Positions 18,513 through 27,449 of a stretch of DNA of 64,000 nucleotides are shown here, one piece after another. How positions within the stretch are numbered: the first letter of the stretch is position 1; every line of letters starts with the position of its first letter. The stretch is taken from assembly GCA_947488435.1 (NCBI GenBank), contig CANKZG010000001.1, forward strand, positions 2,472,308-2,536,307. Reading direction: 5' to 3'. The notes under the pieces are model-generated. The model did not search any database and was not told the DNA's origin. It worked only from the letters and a program-made list of their open reading frames with translations. A program made the translations under genes and the position numbers. Source of the DNA: an uncultured Flavobacteriaceae bacterium. GTDB lineage: Bacteria > Bacteroidota > Bacteroidia > Flavobacteriales > Flavobacteriaceae.

Positions 18513-18941
18513 ATGAGTGATTTAAAAGAACATACGTTTTTAGGAAAAGGATGGGCATTTCCACCGAGTTTTAACTTTCATCAAAAGACCTCAAATATGG
18601 TTGCGGCTGATAAAGATATTAAAGAGAGCCTCATCATTTTACTTTCTACGATGAAAAATGAACGGGTAATGCGACCGGATTATGGGACAGAAATTATAAA
18701 GCATGTTTTTGATGAAATGAACAATTCACTTCACCATTATATTATTGATTTGATCACCAATGCCATTCTTTTGAACGAGCCTCGAGTTGATATTGAAAAT
18801 ATTACACTGGATATGGAAATGGAAAAAATTATAATTTCTATAGATTACATTATTCGCAGCACAAATAGTAGACAAAATTTGGTATACCCTTACTTTATTA
18901 CTCAAGGAACAAATGTAGATGCACATGACAGAATCTATTAA
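18513..18941 (+). CDS. eCIS baseplate wedge protein, gp25/GPW-like (Afp9)
   Basis: The 142-residue protein matches the gp25-like lysozyme-fold family of baseplate proteins. It has FLGKGWAFPPSFN at the N-terminus, ADKDIKESLIILLSTMKNERVMRPDYGTE (residues about 30-60), and EPRVDIENITLDMEMEKIIISIDYII near 95. It starts sheath assembly at the baseplate in related systems. It overlaps the start of the next baseplate gene by about 20 bases. Confidence 0.93.
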   Translation: MSDLKEHTFLGKGWAFPPSFNFHQKTSNMVAADKDIKESLIILLSTMKNERVMRPDYGTEIIKHVFDEMNNSLHHYIIDLITNAILLNEPRVDIENITLDMEMEKIIISIDYIIRSTNSRQNLVYPYFITQGTNVDAHDRIY

Positions 18942-21900
18942 CCATGAAACGATTCGTAAAAAAGTAGAAGCTTTTCATCCTGATTTTGTAAAGGTGGATG
19001 AAAGATCGGTTCAAGATTTAATACAATTGTTTGTAAGCTATGCCAAGCAAATACCTTTTGTTGATGAACACGGTAATACTTTAGGTTCTTGGGATGAAAT
19101 GTATACGCGGCAAATGCTCTATTTATGGGTACGGATTTATCGCTTGGAACTAAATACCCTGGATCAAAAAAAACAATTCTTACTTACCTCATGGAATTTA
19201 GATAGAGCTCCTGAGGCGTTAATATTTCTTGGCACATTATTACGGATATTAAAGGAGCTATATGTACAGGCTTTGCGTGTGAATGCCGTTTGGGTGATTG
19301 ATGAAATTATTGCAGTTTTCAGAGATAATTTGGTTACCAATGTAAAGCAGTTAACGGATAACTGTGGAAAAGTAACTCATAACATACTAAAATTATGGAT
19401 TGCTTGGACTTCTGAAGTGGGTGACTTTGATGCTCAAGAATACCATAGTACTAAAAAACCGATTAAGGATCTTTTTAGAAAAGCTGCAAACGACGCTCTT
19501 AATTGCCTTTTTATTTTGCAGAAAAAAGCAAGAAGCAAAGAATTTACATCTGTTTTATACAATGGAAAAAATCCTGCGCATATAGGTTTATTATTTGGGT
19601 TTTTTAAAAGCTATCAATACATTCAGCATAAGTTTAATGAACTTCCGAAAAGGCATATTGATTTTTACTATGAAAATATTTTAAAACAGTCCCCATTAGC
19701 TGCCGAACCAGATTTGGTACATCTTTTTATTACATTAATGCCAGGCGTTACTAGGGCCAATATTGCGGAAGGGGTGCCTTTTTTGGCAGGTGTAGATGAG
19801 GATGGAAATGATATCATTTACGAAGCAATCCGACCTTTCCGGTTGATTTCTGCTGAAATTACCGAAATACGTACACTACTTTTTAATAAAAACAATACCA
19901 TTTTACCTTTGCGTTCTGCTGAAATGGTCACGGGAGTTTATATGGATAGTGTTCCAAAACCACAAATTAATAAGATTTTGAAGGAAGGTAATGCGTGGGC
20001 CTTATTTGGGGAACCCCAAAGTTATAAGGATAATAAGCCATTACCGGACATAGGATGGGCGATTGGTTCTCCTGTTTTTAATTTAACCGATGGATTAAGA
20101 ACTGTCGCATTGTTTTTTGAGGTTTCTAAAAAAGGTACAAAACGGTTTGATGCAATTTTAGATCGATTATTAGAATCTGAACCTTCTTTAATCAGTGAAA
20201 GCGAAAAAAATGCTGCCAGAATTGAACTCTGTCATCGTTTTTTTAGCACAGCTTTTGAATTGCATATTACTGCCATAGATGGTTGGTTTTTTATTGATAA
20301 TTATGCTGCGGTTATTAGCAAAGCTCAAAATGGGGTGACACTAAAAAAATCAAATAAAAATAATTACATTTTAAAACTAGAATTTACCCTTACGGCCGAT
20401 ATTCCGGCTTGGATTTCGTACAATTCAGAAATTCATGGTCCCAACTACAATTCGTCCTTACCCTTGGTTACTATAAAATTAAAACAAGACTCTGCATATT
20501 ATCCATATTCTTTGCTGGAAGTAATGGAAATGGAGTCTTTGGAAATCAAGGCAAAAGTCAAAAACTTTAATAAATTGGAGGTTTTTAACAAACATGGGAT
20601 GTTGGATATAACCAATCCTTTTCCCATTCTTGGAATGAATCCGTTACTTGGAAATCGGTGTTATATTGGAGCCAGAGAATGGCGGCAAAAAGAACTTACA
20701 AATGTCGAGTGCTCTATTGAATGGATGGATCTTCCAAAACCTGGTTTTCAGAACTACTATCAGGAATACGAGACTACAAAAATCACCGACGAATCTTTCC
20801 GAATTACCTTAGGCAATAATAAATCTACGGCCGAAGAAATTTTATTATTCAATAGTAGTAATGGGGAAATTCAAGAACAAACTACTTTCGGTTCTATGAC
20901 AGTTAATAAATTGGTAAACTATGGTTTAAGTAGTGAAGAAGAAATCTTTAATCCAAAAAATAACCCTGCGGCTTTTATTAAAATAGAATTGGTTGCTCCA
21001 GAAGCAGGTTTTGGGAGTGATATTTACCTAAATGAAATGGCGCTATATGGACAAAGAGTTATTAAAGCTCGGAAAAAACAAATTCCTTTCCCACCAAAAA
21101 AACCATATGTCCCGTTGGCCAGATCGATTACTGTGACGTACGAGACACAACAGTATATTGATTTTAATAGTGGTGCAAGTAAATTTAAGAATCAACCTTT
21201 TGATTTTTTTCATATACACCCATACGGAGTAGTAAAAGAAGGTGATGAAAATAAAATAGAAAGTCGTAATCTTCTTCCCAAATATGATGCAAGAGGACAT
21301 CTTTTTATTGGTCTAGATAAAGCCAAACCCCTCTCCCTATTGTCTATTTTTTTAAAATTAGTCCCCTCACTAGAAGCATTAAGAGATGATAAGAAAGAAT
21401 TAGACATGCAAATCGATTACCTGTCTGGAAAAACTTGGGAATCTCTTAGTGAAAATACCGACGAAAATACGACGATGTGGGGACAGGAATCGGGAATTAT
21501 CAGGTTGTTCTTTCCTGATGATTTGGAAAGTGATCATCCCTTATTTGACAAAAGCAAGAATTGGATTCGCATTTCTGTAGATAGTAAATACCTGGGAGCC
21601 ATAGGTAGATGTATACACATCAATACGAACGTTATCGTAGTAAGAAGAAAATTAGATGCTACAGCAATTACAATTAATGCCTTACCTCCTTTTTCCATTG
21701 AAGGATCGTTGTTTAAAAATAATCAAATTCAATCGATAGCACAACCGTTTCATTCCTTTGGAGGTCGTTCTAAAGAAGCAGAAGCAAAGTTTTATGCGCG
21801 AATTAGTAATCGATTAGGGCATAAAAACAGGTTGGTTCGGCCACGCGATTATCGCCGTATGATTCTTGAGAAATTTTCTGAAGTGAATTGGATAGAAGTT

Positions 21901-22530
21901 CTTACGGCATCGAAGTATAAAGGGGATTTTGGTATGGATTGCATTGATCCTGGAACGGTAAAACTAATTGTTATGCCTAAAATTGAAATGACTACTGATC
22001 GGAGTAGTTATAATGTTCCGAAGTATGTTCAGAAAAAAATTGAAGCTTATGTCAGAGCGCATTGTGCTCCTGGACTCATTATCGAAGTGGAATCTCCAGA
22101 TTATGAGGAAGTGTTAGTGCAGTGTAAGTTGGTCAGGAAAGATGAAAATCTAATTATACCTTATATCGATATTGCTAACATTATACGAAGGCAGATTGCA
22201 CCTTGGCTTTACTTTGAAAAATCGAGCTTTAAAAGGGTTCATACAGAATTTAGTGTTTCAAGTTTGATTCAGGAAATGAGCAAACATAGTAATGTAGCTT
22301 ATGTAGAGTATTGTCAAGTTATCCATGTATTCAAGAACAAAGATGGATATCAATATTTTGATTCCTATACACATGGAGACATTATTGCACCTACAACTGG
22401 AAAGTCCATTTTAATTCCTGCAAAAGGATTTAATGTGTACCAAACATCTGATCAGGAAACAAAAGGATCTCGACTTGCTATTGGCGGTATGAAAGTAAAT
22501 GAAACCTTTATAATTACGAATCAACGCTAA
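18919..22530 (+). CDS. eCIS baseplate protein, J-like (Afp11)
   Basis: This 1203-residue protein is a large baseplate component. The C-terminal third carries the gpJ-like core (RISNRLGHKNRLVRPRDYRR near residue 970, then IDPGTVKLIVMPK and the Y-E-E-V-L-V-Q-C block). The N-terminal part (DFVKVDERSVQDLIQLFVSY near 20) and a long middle domain resemble other Bacteroidota Afp11 proteins. It joins the hub to the outer baseplate. The start overlaps gp25; the ATG at 18925 is an alternative to 18919, which would reduce the overlap. Confidence 0.9.
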   Translation: MHMTESINHETIRKKVEAFHPDFVKVDERSVQDLIQLFVSYAKQIPFVDEHGNTLGSWDEMYTRQMLYLWVRIYRLELNTLDQKKQFLLTSWNLDRAPEALIFLGTLLRILKELYVQALRVNAVWVIDEIIAVFRDNLVTNVKQLTDNCGKVTHNILKLWIAWTSEVGDFDAQEYHSTKKPIKDLFRKAANDALNCLFILQKKARSKEFTSVLYNGKNPAHIGLLFGFFKSYQYIQHKFNELPKRHIDFYYENILKQSPLAAEPDLVHLFITLMPGVTRANIAEGVPFLAGVDEDGNDIIYEAIRPFRLISAEITEIRTLLFNKNNTILPLRSAEMVTGVYMDSVPKPQINKILKEGNAWALFGEPQSYKDNKPLPDIGWAIGSPVFNLTDGLRTVALFFEVSKKGTKRFDAILDRLLESEPSLISESEKNAARIELCHRFFSTAFELHITAIDGWFFIDNYAAVISKAQNGVTLKKSNKNNYILKLEFTLTADIPAWISYNSEIHGPNYNSSLPLVTIKLKQDSAYYPYSLLEVMEMESLEIKAKVKNFNKLEVFNKHGMLDITNPFPILGMNPLLGNRCYIGAREWRQKELTNVECSIEWMDLPKPGFQNYYQEYETTKITDESFRITLGNNKSTAEEILLFNSSNGEIQEQTTFGSMTVNKLVNYGLSSEEEIFNPKNNPAAFIKIELVAPEAGFGSDIYLNEMALYGQRVIKARKKQIPFPPKKPYVPLARSITVTYETQQYIDFNSGASKFKNQPFDFFHIHPYGVVKEGDENKIESRNLLPKYDARGHLFIGLDKAKPLSLLSIFLKLVPSLEALRDDKKELDMQIDYLSGKTWESLSENTDENTTMWGQESGIIRLFFPDDLESDHPLFDKSKNWIRISVDSKYLGAIGRCIHINTNVIVVRRKLDATAITINALPPFSIEGSLFKNNQIQSIAQPFHSFGGRSKEAEAKFYARISNRLGHKNRLVRPRDYRRMILEKFSEVNWIEVLTASKYKGDFGMDCIDPGTVKLIVMPKIEMTTDRSSYNVPKYVQKKIEAYVRAHCAPGLIIEVESPDYEEVLVQCKLVRKDENLIIPYIDIANIIRRQIAPWLYFEKSSFKRVHTEFSVSSLIQEMSKHSNVAYVEYCQVIHVFKNKDGYQYFDSYTHGDIIAPTTGKSILIPAKGFNVYQTSDQETKGSRLAIGGMKVNETFIITNQR

Positions 22531-22589
22531 GCCCAATAGCGATAATAGGGGAATTAAACTAAGAACTAAAAATTAAAGACAACGGCATC

Positions 22590-23372
22590 ATGGATACGAT
22601 AAAATCAGAAGAGAACCAAAAGCCCAGAGTACTTAAAGCGCTAAACAGGGCTTCTTTGTATGAAGATTTTGAAGAAGGGATGCGTCCAACTGCAAGAGCT
22701 TTTCAAAGCCTTATTTATTCTACTATAAATAAACTGGATGATGGTATTTCTAAATCATTTAAACATGGATTAAAACTATCTCCCCAGGAAGAGTTGGGAG
22801 AACAAGGAGAGAATGTAATTAGTTTTTATAAAAAATTAGATGGAAGTCCTCCTGTATGGACTATTGCTCTTACTAAGGATGACAAACTTGTTATAAAATC
22901 CGGTCATGATGGCGAGGCCATGTTAACCATGTGTCCTGAAGGAAACATTGGAATTAGAAACAAAACTCCTAAGCATGCATTAGATGTATCTGGTGTTCTG
23001 GGTATGATGACCCGTAAAGGAACATATAAGAATCTAAATTCGGAGGTACAAAACACAATTAAAGCAAACGGCGCATGGCATTCAGTGCTTAAAGGCTTAA
23101 AAGGAAATACGATGTTTGAGGTTGTAGCTCTGGCAGAAGGACAAGGAAACTATGGAAATCATGCATTCTTGCATGCTATCGCTTCCAATGCTTTTGATGG
23201 TAACGCTAAAAAAGTAAATTTTACACGAACTCATTTTGCTTGGTGGAAATGGTGGAAGCGTATCGGATTACGATGGATTGGAACGCAGGATAACTATGAA
23301 CTTCAGATAAAAACGTATCGTAATTATGGCGTTAATGCTAAAATAACATATCATATTACTAGTCTTTGGTAG
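22590..23372 (+). CDS. eCIS tail fibre/adhesin-like protein (probable Afp13 counterpart)
   Basis: The 260-residue protein has an N-terminal attachment-like segment (PTARAFQSLIYSTINKLDDG, residues 32-51). A short segment like phage fibre shafts follows (EGNIGIRNKTPKHALDVSGV near 118), then a C-terminal globular domain with KANGAWHSVLKGLKG, MFEVVALAEGQGNYGNHAFL and a Trp-rich stretch (FAWWKWWKRIGLRW near residue 218). Related Bacteroidota fibre proteins share this order. It most likely sits on the baseplate and contacts the target cell. It is much shorter than Afp13, and its receptor is unknown. It is the last gene of the first eCIS segment. Confidence 0.72.
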   Translation: MDTIKSEENQKPRVLKALNRASLYEDFEEGMRPTARAFQSLIYSTINKLDDGISKSFKHGLKLSPQEELGEQGENVISFYKKLDGSPPVWTIALTKDDKLVIKSGHDGEAMLTMCPEGNIGIRNKTPKHALDVSGVLGMMTRKGTYKNLNSEVQNTIKANGAWHSVLKGLKGNTMFEVVALAEGQGNYGNHAFLHAIASNAFDGNAKKVNFTRTHFAWWKWWKRIGLRWIGTQDNYELQIKTYRNYGVNAKITYHITSLW

Positions 23373-23417
23373 TGTTTACCTTAAAACAGAGCATCATAGT
23401 TAGGAAAGCATATCAGA

Positions 23418-24116
23418 TTACCATGAAGGTGTAATGGTATAATCTAACAATTGCTTATCCACATCAACAAGCTCATGCATTAAGGCAAAAACTACAAGCC
23501 CCGCTGTATTTTTAGCTCCTGTTTTATCCAATAAATGCTGTCGGTGTCCCTCTATGGTGCGAATACTGCGATCTGTTTTTTCCGCAACCTGTTGATTTGT
23601 AAAACCATGGCAAATAAGCTTTAAGATTTCCAATTCTTTTTTAGTGATACTTTCTACGTTACTAAAATGCGGTTTTTTAGGCATCTGTAGGTTTTGAACG
23701 CGAAAAGCTTCTGCATATTCCTTGGTGAAATACAAACCCTTTTCATGTACCATTTTTAAAGCTGCAATTAATTCGTCTGGTGCTGTATTTTTTGGAAGAA
23801 AAGCATTCACTCCCAATCGAACCATATAATTGATAAAACTAGGACTGTAATAAGAAGATAAAATTACAATTTTACTATGTGGATACTTTTGCCGTATAAT
23901 TTTAGTGGTTTCAATACCATCTAATGGAACCATTTTTAAATCGAGAACTAAAACATCAGGAAGTTTACCAGTTTCAAGAATAAGATCCATAAGTAGCTGT
24001 CCACTTGCCAGAGAATGGACTACTTTAAACGGTTTGTTCTGATTGAGAAGATTTGTAATACCTTCTCTAAATAATGCTTCATCATCAACAATGGCAATAT
24101 TAATTGGTAGATTCAT
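23418..24116 (-). CDS. NarL/FixJ-family response regulator
   Basis: The 232-residue protein has a receiver domain (residues about 5-125: acidic pocket IVDDEALFREG, phospho-acceptor Asp in VLVLDLKMVPLDG, conserved Thr/Ser site VILSSYY, Lys in FLPKNTAPDE) and a LuxR helix-turn-helix (about 155-215: SITKKELEILKLICHGFTN, then QQVAEKTDRSIRTIEGHRQH). It follows the kinase gene by eight bases on the same strand, so the pair is one unit. It lies inside the eCIS locus in opposite orientation, which suggests that it controls the injection system. That is inference. Confidence 0.93.
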   Translation of the reverse strand: MNLPINIAIVDDEALFREGITNLLNQNKPFKVVHSLASGQLLMDLILETGKLPDVLVLDLKMVPLDGIETTKIIRQKYPHSKIVILSSYYSPSFINYMVRLGVNAFLPKNTAPDELIAALKMVHEKGLYFTKEYAEAFRVQNLQMPKKPHFSNVESITKKELEILKLICHGFTNQQVAEKTDRSIRTIEGHRQHLLDKTGAKNTAGLVVFALMHELVDVDKQLLDYTITPSW

Positions 24117-24124
24117 AAATACGT

Positions 24125-24775
24125 TTATTGGTTAGTTAGCGGAACAGAAATAATGAACAAGGTGCCATGACCTTTTATGGATTTGAACTTATATTTTGCA
24201 TTTAATTTTTTTGCCCTAAAACGAATACTTTCCATGCCAAAATTTGTGGAACAGTTATTATAATTAAATCCAATACCATTATCGCTTACCAAAAGATTTA
24301 TATGATTTTTTGCATAGCGCAAAGAGATTCGAATTTGCGATGCATTTGCATGTTTTAAAATATTATTAATGATCTCTTGGAATATGCGAAATAATTGAAA
24401 TTTATGATTTTGGGGGATTAAAACATTCTCAGGAATACAGGATTCGATCTTAATATCTAGCACTTTATTTAACGGAAAAACAAAATCTTGAATTGCATTT
24501 AACAAACTTAATTTGTCTAAAAAAGGAGTGTGTAAATTGTGTGAGAGATTACGCACGGTGTACATTACATTATTTAGTAAGTTTAGCACTTCTTTAGAAC
24601 AATCGGAAGAACGACAAAGTTTGTATTGTAAGACAGCAAGTTTTGAGCTAACGTTATCGTGTAACTCTCCTGAAATTCTTTTTCGCTCACTATCTGCAAA
24701 GTTAAGACCTTGCATAGTATACGATTTTCTTTTTTTCTTGCTTATAGTCACCCTTTCAACATATTTTAAGAACAA
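24125..24775 (-). CDS. Sensor-less cytoplasmic histidine kinase (HisKA_3/NarX type)
   Basis: The 216-residue protein consists almost only of a kinase core. The dimerisation/phospho-acceptor motif is ERKRISGELHDNVSSKL (His near residue 39), the N box is QEIINNILKHANAS, and the G boxes are SDNGIGFNYNN and FGMESIRFRAKKLNA, ending in GHGTLFIISVPL. There is no transmembrane segment and no recognisable sensor domain; only about 30 residues precede the H box. It would phosphorylate the neighbouring response regulator and must receive its signal through another protein or in the cytoplasm. It starts divergently from the GH18-like gene. Confidence 0.9.
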   Translation of the reverse strand: MFLKYVERVTISKKKRKSYTMQGLNFADSERKRISGELHDNVSSKLAVLQYKLCRSSDCSKEVLNLLNNVMYTVRNLSHNLHTPFLDKLSLLNAIQDFVFPLNKVLDIKIESCIPENVLIPQNHKFQLFRIFQEIINNILKHANASQIRISLRYAKNHINLLVSDNGIGFNYNNCSTNFGMESIRFRAKKLNAKYKFKSIKGHGTLFIISVPLTNQ

Positions 24776-25160
24776 TTAAAGTGTGTAGCGCAATTACATT
24801 TGTATCTATAGGTTTTTAGTGCAAAAACCTAATAATTGCATTGGGGGCTTATATATAGTGGGGTAAATTATTTTGTAAAAAAAGCTATTACTATGCGTAA
24901 TTACAATTTTTTAACCTTCTAAATATATGTAAAATTTTATAACTATAATATTATTTTTTGTATTTTAAATACAGATAAGACCTACAGCTATTTTAAGAAA
25001 ATAAAATGACAACTTTTAAGTCCAAAAATAAGGTTGTCATTCCTTACTACTTTTCTTGTTATAATCTTTTGGATACCATTTACTGGGATATAAACTAGGT
25101 ATTTTTACGCTTTCCTGTGAATTTGGATCTTCCTATTTTACCATCATATTTGGAATAGCT
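24776..25160. promoter_or_regulatory. Divergent regulatory region with an inverted repeat
   Basis: The 385-base AT-rich gap separates the kinase (-) and GH18-like (+) genes and must carry both promoters. It contains a perfect inverted repeat, AATGACAAC (25005-25013) and GTTGTCATT (25033-25041), with 19 bases between the arms. This could be a binding site for the adjacent LuxR-type regulator or a transcript hairpin. No T tract follows at once, so it is a poor terminator. Confidence 0.45.
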
Positions 25161-26762
25161 ATGCGGGGAATTAAATTTGTTTTATGCTTTCTTTTTTTAT
25201 TGCTTGGTTCAACTATAGAAACGTATGCAACTTGCTTTTATATGGTAACAATTCAAGATGCACAAGCAGAAAAGGATCAAACCGATGCAAATGAGCAAAA
25301 GGATTCTACAGCCCTATTAAGCGGATTAAAAACAGAAGTCGGAAAGTATTTTGAAGCCTTAGGAAGATTATTCCCAAATGAACAGCATAGTATACAGCAA
25401 AGGACCTACATATCAAATACAAAGGATACCCTTATTATTGAACAAAAACAGGAAGTTTTTGGTTTTCATCCGTATTGGCTTAATAAAACTTATACCGAAT
25501 ACGATTTTAAGACGCTTTCAGCCGTTTCCTTCTTTGATTATGCACTTAATCCTGACACAGGATCGTATGTTGAACCTTCGAGTATCCAAAATTGGAGAAA
25601 GACTGAATTAATTTCACGAGCTAAAACGAGTGGTTGTAAAGTATATCTAACGGTCACCAATTTTACACGACATAAAAATGCACGCTTTTTAAGTGCCGAA
25701 AATATAGCCGCTCGAAATAATTCTATCGACTCCATTCATGGTCTATTGCTAGAAAGACAAGCGCATGGGGTAACGATAAATTTTGAAAATATACCTAAGA
25801 GAGCAAGCCATCAATTTACTGAATATATAAAACAACTTTCGGCTAGATTAAAAACTACAGGGATGAAAGTTGTAGTGACTCTTCCACCAATTTATGATGA
25901 CACTTATGATATTAAGGCAATTAAAGACGATGTGGAATTTTTTATTGTTATGGGTAAAAATTATTATGGAGATTGGAGTGATATCGCAGGTCCCGTTTCA
26001 CCATTACGAAGTGGAGCATTATGGAAGGAAGGTAGTATTGTAAATTCGATAACAACGTATTTGGATGAAGAGTTACCTAAAGAACAGCTAATTTTATCAC
26101 TCCCGTACTATGGTAATAAATGGCAACTTTCAGATACGCTTTACCCCCCGCAGCGTCCATATTTTATTGAAAACCTACAATATAGAACCATAAAAAACAA
26201 TTACCCTCAGGAACCTAAATATGATACAATTAGCGCCACGGCTTACCTCGATGTATTATCTAAGGATGGTAAGAAAATCCAAATTTGGTTTGACGATGCA
26301 AAAACCTTAGGTGAAAAATATGATTATATCAAAGAAAAAGAACTGGCTGGAGTTGGTATTTGGGCGTTGGGTTATGACGACGGATATCCGGAACTATGGC
26401 AAGCACTGGATGAAAAATTTGGCGGAAAAACGATAACCAAACCAAAAGAGCGAACTTTACTATCATATTTGGCCAATGTATCGGTATTAAAGGCCGGTTT
26501 CTACCTAATTTTAACAATGCTGACTTTGGGGTTTCTGTTGTCCTTACGCGACCCCGACATACGAGAAATCGTATTTAAACATTCTTGGGTTAAGCTAACC
26601 GCGCTTCTTGCAATTCCAACGCTGTTGCTAGGGCTTCTGTTTTGGCAATCCTATTTTATACAGGGAGTTTTCTTATTCGCGGGAATAGCCCTTGGGTATG
26701 TTATATATTATTTATTTGATAGAACAGAAGAATTGAGTAACAATATAAAACGGATACCATGA
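25161..26762 (+). CDS. Membrane-anchored GH18-like (SleL/YaaH/chitinase-fold) protein in the eCIS cluster
   Basis: The 533-residue protein has an N-terminal signal peptide, a low-complexity linker (to about 80), a GH18 TIM-barrel domain (about 95-410: VFGFHPYWLN, LSAVSFFDYAL, GVTINFEN, FFIVMGKNYYGDW, GVGIWALGYDDGYPELWQAL) and three C-terminal transmembrane helices (about 445-517). The catalytic motif DxxDxDxE is changed: residue 207 is Asn where the family has Asp, and only the general acid Glu209 remains. Related proteins cut chitin or the glycan of peptidoglycan. Topology puts the barrel in the periplasm. It is translationally coupled to the next gene. A role in particle release or envelope passage is inference. 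Confidence 0.78.
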   Translation: MRGIKFVLCFLFLLLGSTIETYATCFYMVTIQDAQAEKDQTDANEQKDSTALLSGLKTEVGKYFEALGRLFPNEQHSIQQRTYISNTKDTLIIEQKQEVFGFHPYWLNKTYTEYDFKTLSAVSFFDYALNPDTGSYVEPSSIQNWRKTELISRAKTSGCKVYLTVTNFTRHKNARFLSAENIAARNNSIDSIHGLLLERQAHGVTINFENIPKRASHQFTEYIKQLSARLKTTGMKVVVTLPPIYDDTYDIKAIKDDVEFFIVMGKNYYGDWSDIAGPVSPLRSGALWKEGSIVNSITTYLDEELPKEQLILSLPYYGNKWQLSDTLYPPQRPYFIENLQYRTIKNNYPQEPKYDTISATAYLDVLSKDGKKIQIWFDDAKTLGEKYDYIKEKELAGVGIWALGYDDGYPELWQALDEKFGGKTITKPKERTLLSYLANVSVLKAGFYLILTMLTLGFLLSLRDPDIREIVFKHSWVKLTALLAIPTLLLGLLFWQSYFIQGVFLFAGIALGYVIYYLFDRTEELSNNIKRIP

Positions 26763-27025
26763 TTGAGCTGCTGCTGCTTTTTATAGAATGGGTAAAGTCT
26801 ATTTTAGCCAAGGAGACCCTGTTTACGTTTATTTCCATTCCCATTGCTACATTTTTAGCTTGGATTACACACAAGGCATTCAAGAATCAGTTAGAAGTTT
26901 TAGCAGTTGATAACGTTCGTTATTGGCTTTACCTTATTGTTAGTTTTTTACTCATTATATATGGTATACGTTTAGTTGAATCGGTGTTCAAAAAAGTACT
27001 AATTAAAAAAGAAAAAAAAGAATAA
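26759..27025 (+). CDS. Small two-helix membrane protein coupled to the GH18-like gene
   Basis: The 88-residue protein has two hydrophobic segments (about 20-38 and 54-72) separated by a charged loop and ends in a Lys-rich tail (KKVLIKKEKKE). Its ATG overlaps the stop of the GH18-like gene (ATGA), a sign of translational coupling, and the PAAR-like gene follows after one base. The topology resembles a small holin, but that is a guess. No family is recognised. Confidence 0.7.
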   Translation: MIELLLLFIEWVKSILAKETLFTFISIPIATFLAWITHKAFKNQLEVLAVDNVRYWLYLIVSFLLIIYGIRLVESVFKKVLIKKEKKE

Positions 27026-27026
27026 C

Positions 27027-27413
27027 ATGGGACAACAAGTTTGTATGGGAGCACAAATGCAATGCTCCTTTGGTGCAGCTCCGTCCAGCTTGGCGGTATT
27101 ACCAATAAAAAGAGTTACCTCCTCATTCATGCCAGATGCAAATATTATGGATCATATTCCGATGGTGAATATTTTACCTTTTGGGATGTGTTCATCCCTT
27201 GCTAACCCAACAGTAGCTGCAGCTACTTCAGCTGCTCTTGGCGTGCTTACTCCAATGCCATGCATCCCCATGATACCGGGACCATGGACTCCAGGGAACC
27301 CTACCGTTACGATTGGAAATTTTCCTATAATCAATAATACCTCCAAATGCTTCTGTGCTTTTGCAGGAGTTATTTCATTTACCAATCCCGGACAACAAAC
27401 TGTTCAGGATTAG
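27027..27413 (+). CDS. DUF4280 PAAR-like spike-tip protein
   Basis: The 128-residue protein matches the DUF4280/PAAR-like family: VCMGAQMQCSFGAAPSSLAVLP at the N-terminus, IMDHIPMVNILPFGMCSS near 45 and PTVTIGNFPIINNTSKCFC near 93. PAAR proteins sharpen the tip of the VgrG/Afp8 needle, here with Cys residues as possible metal ligands or disulfides. In Afp the equivalent (Afp10) lies next to gp25, but here it is in the second segment of the cluster, right after the membrane genes. Confidence 0.85.
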   Translation: MGQQVCMGAQMQCSFGAAPSSLAVLPIKRVTSSFMPDANIMDHIPMVNILPFGMCSSLANPTVAAATSAALGVLTPMPCIPMIPGPWTPGNPTVTIGNFPIINNTSKCFCAFAGVISFTNPGQQTVQD

Positions 27414-27449
27414 AACGTTTATACGTAGCAATTAAAATGACCATCGGGT

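Noticed and set aside
18919-18941. Frameshift between gp25 and the J-like gene
   Set aside because: Both products are full length with proper ends; a short overlap is normal for coupled genes, and ATG 18925 reduces it.
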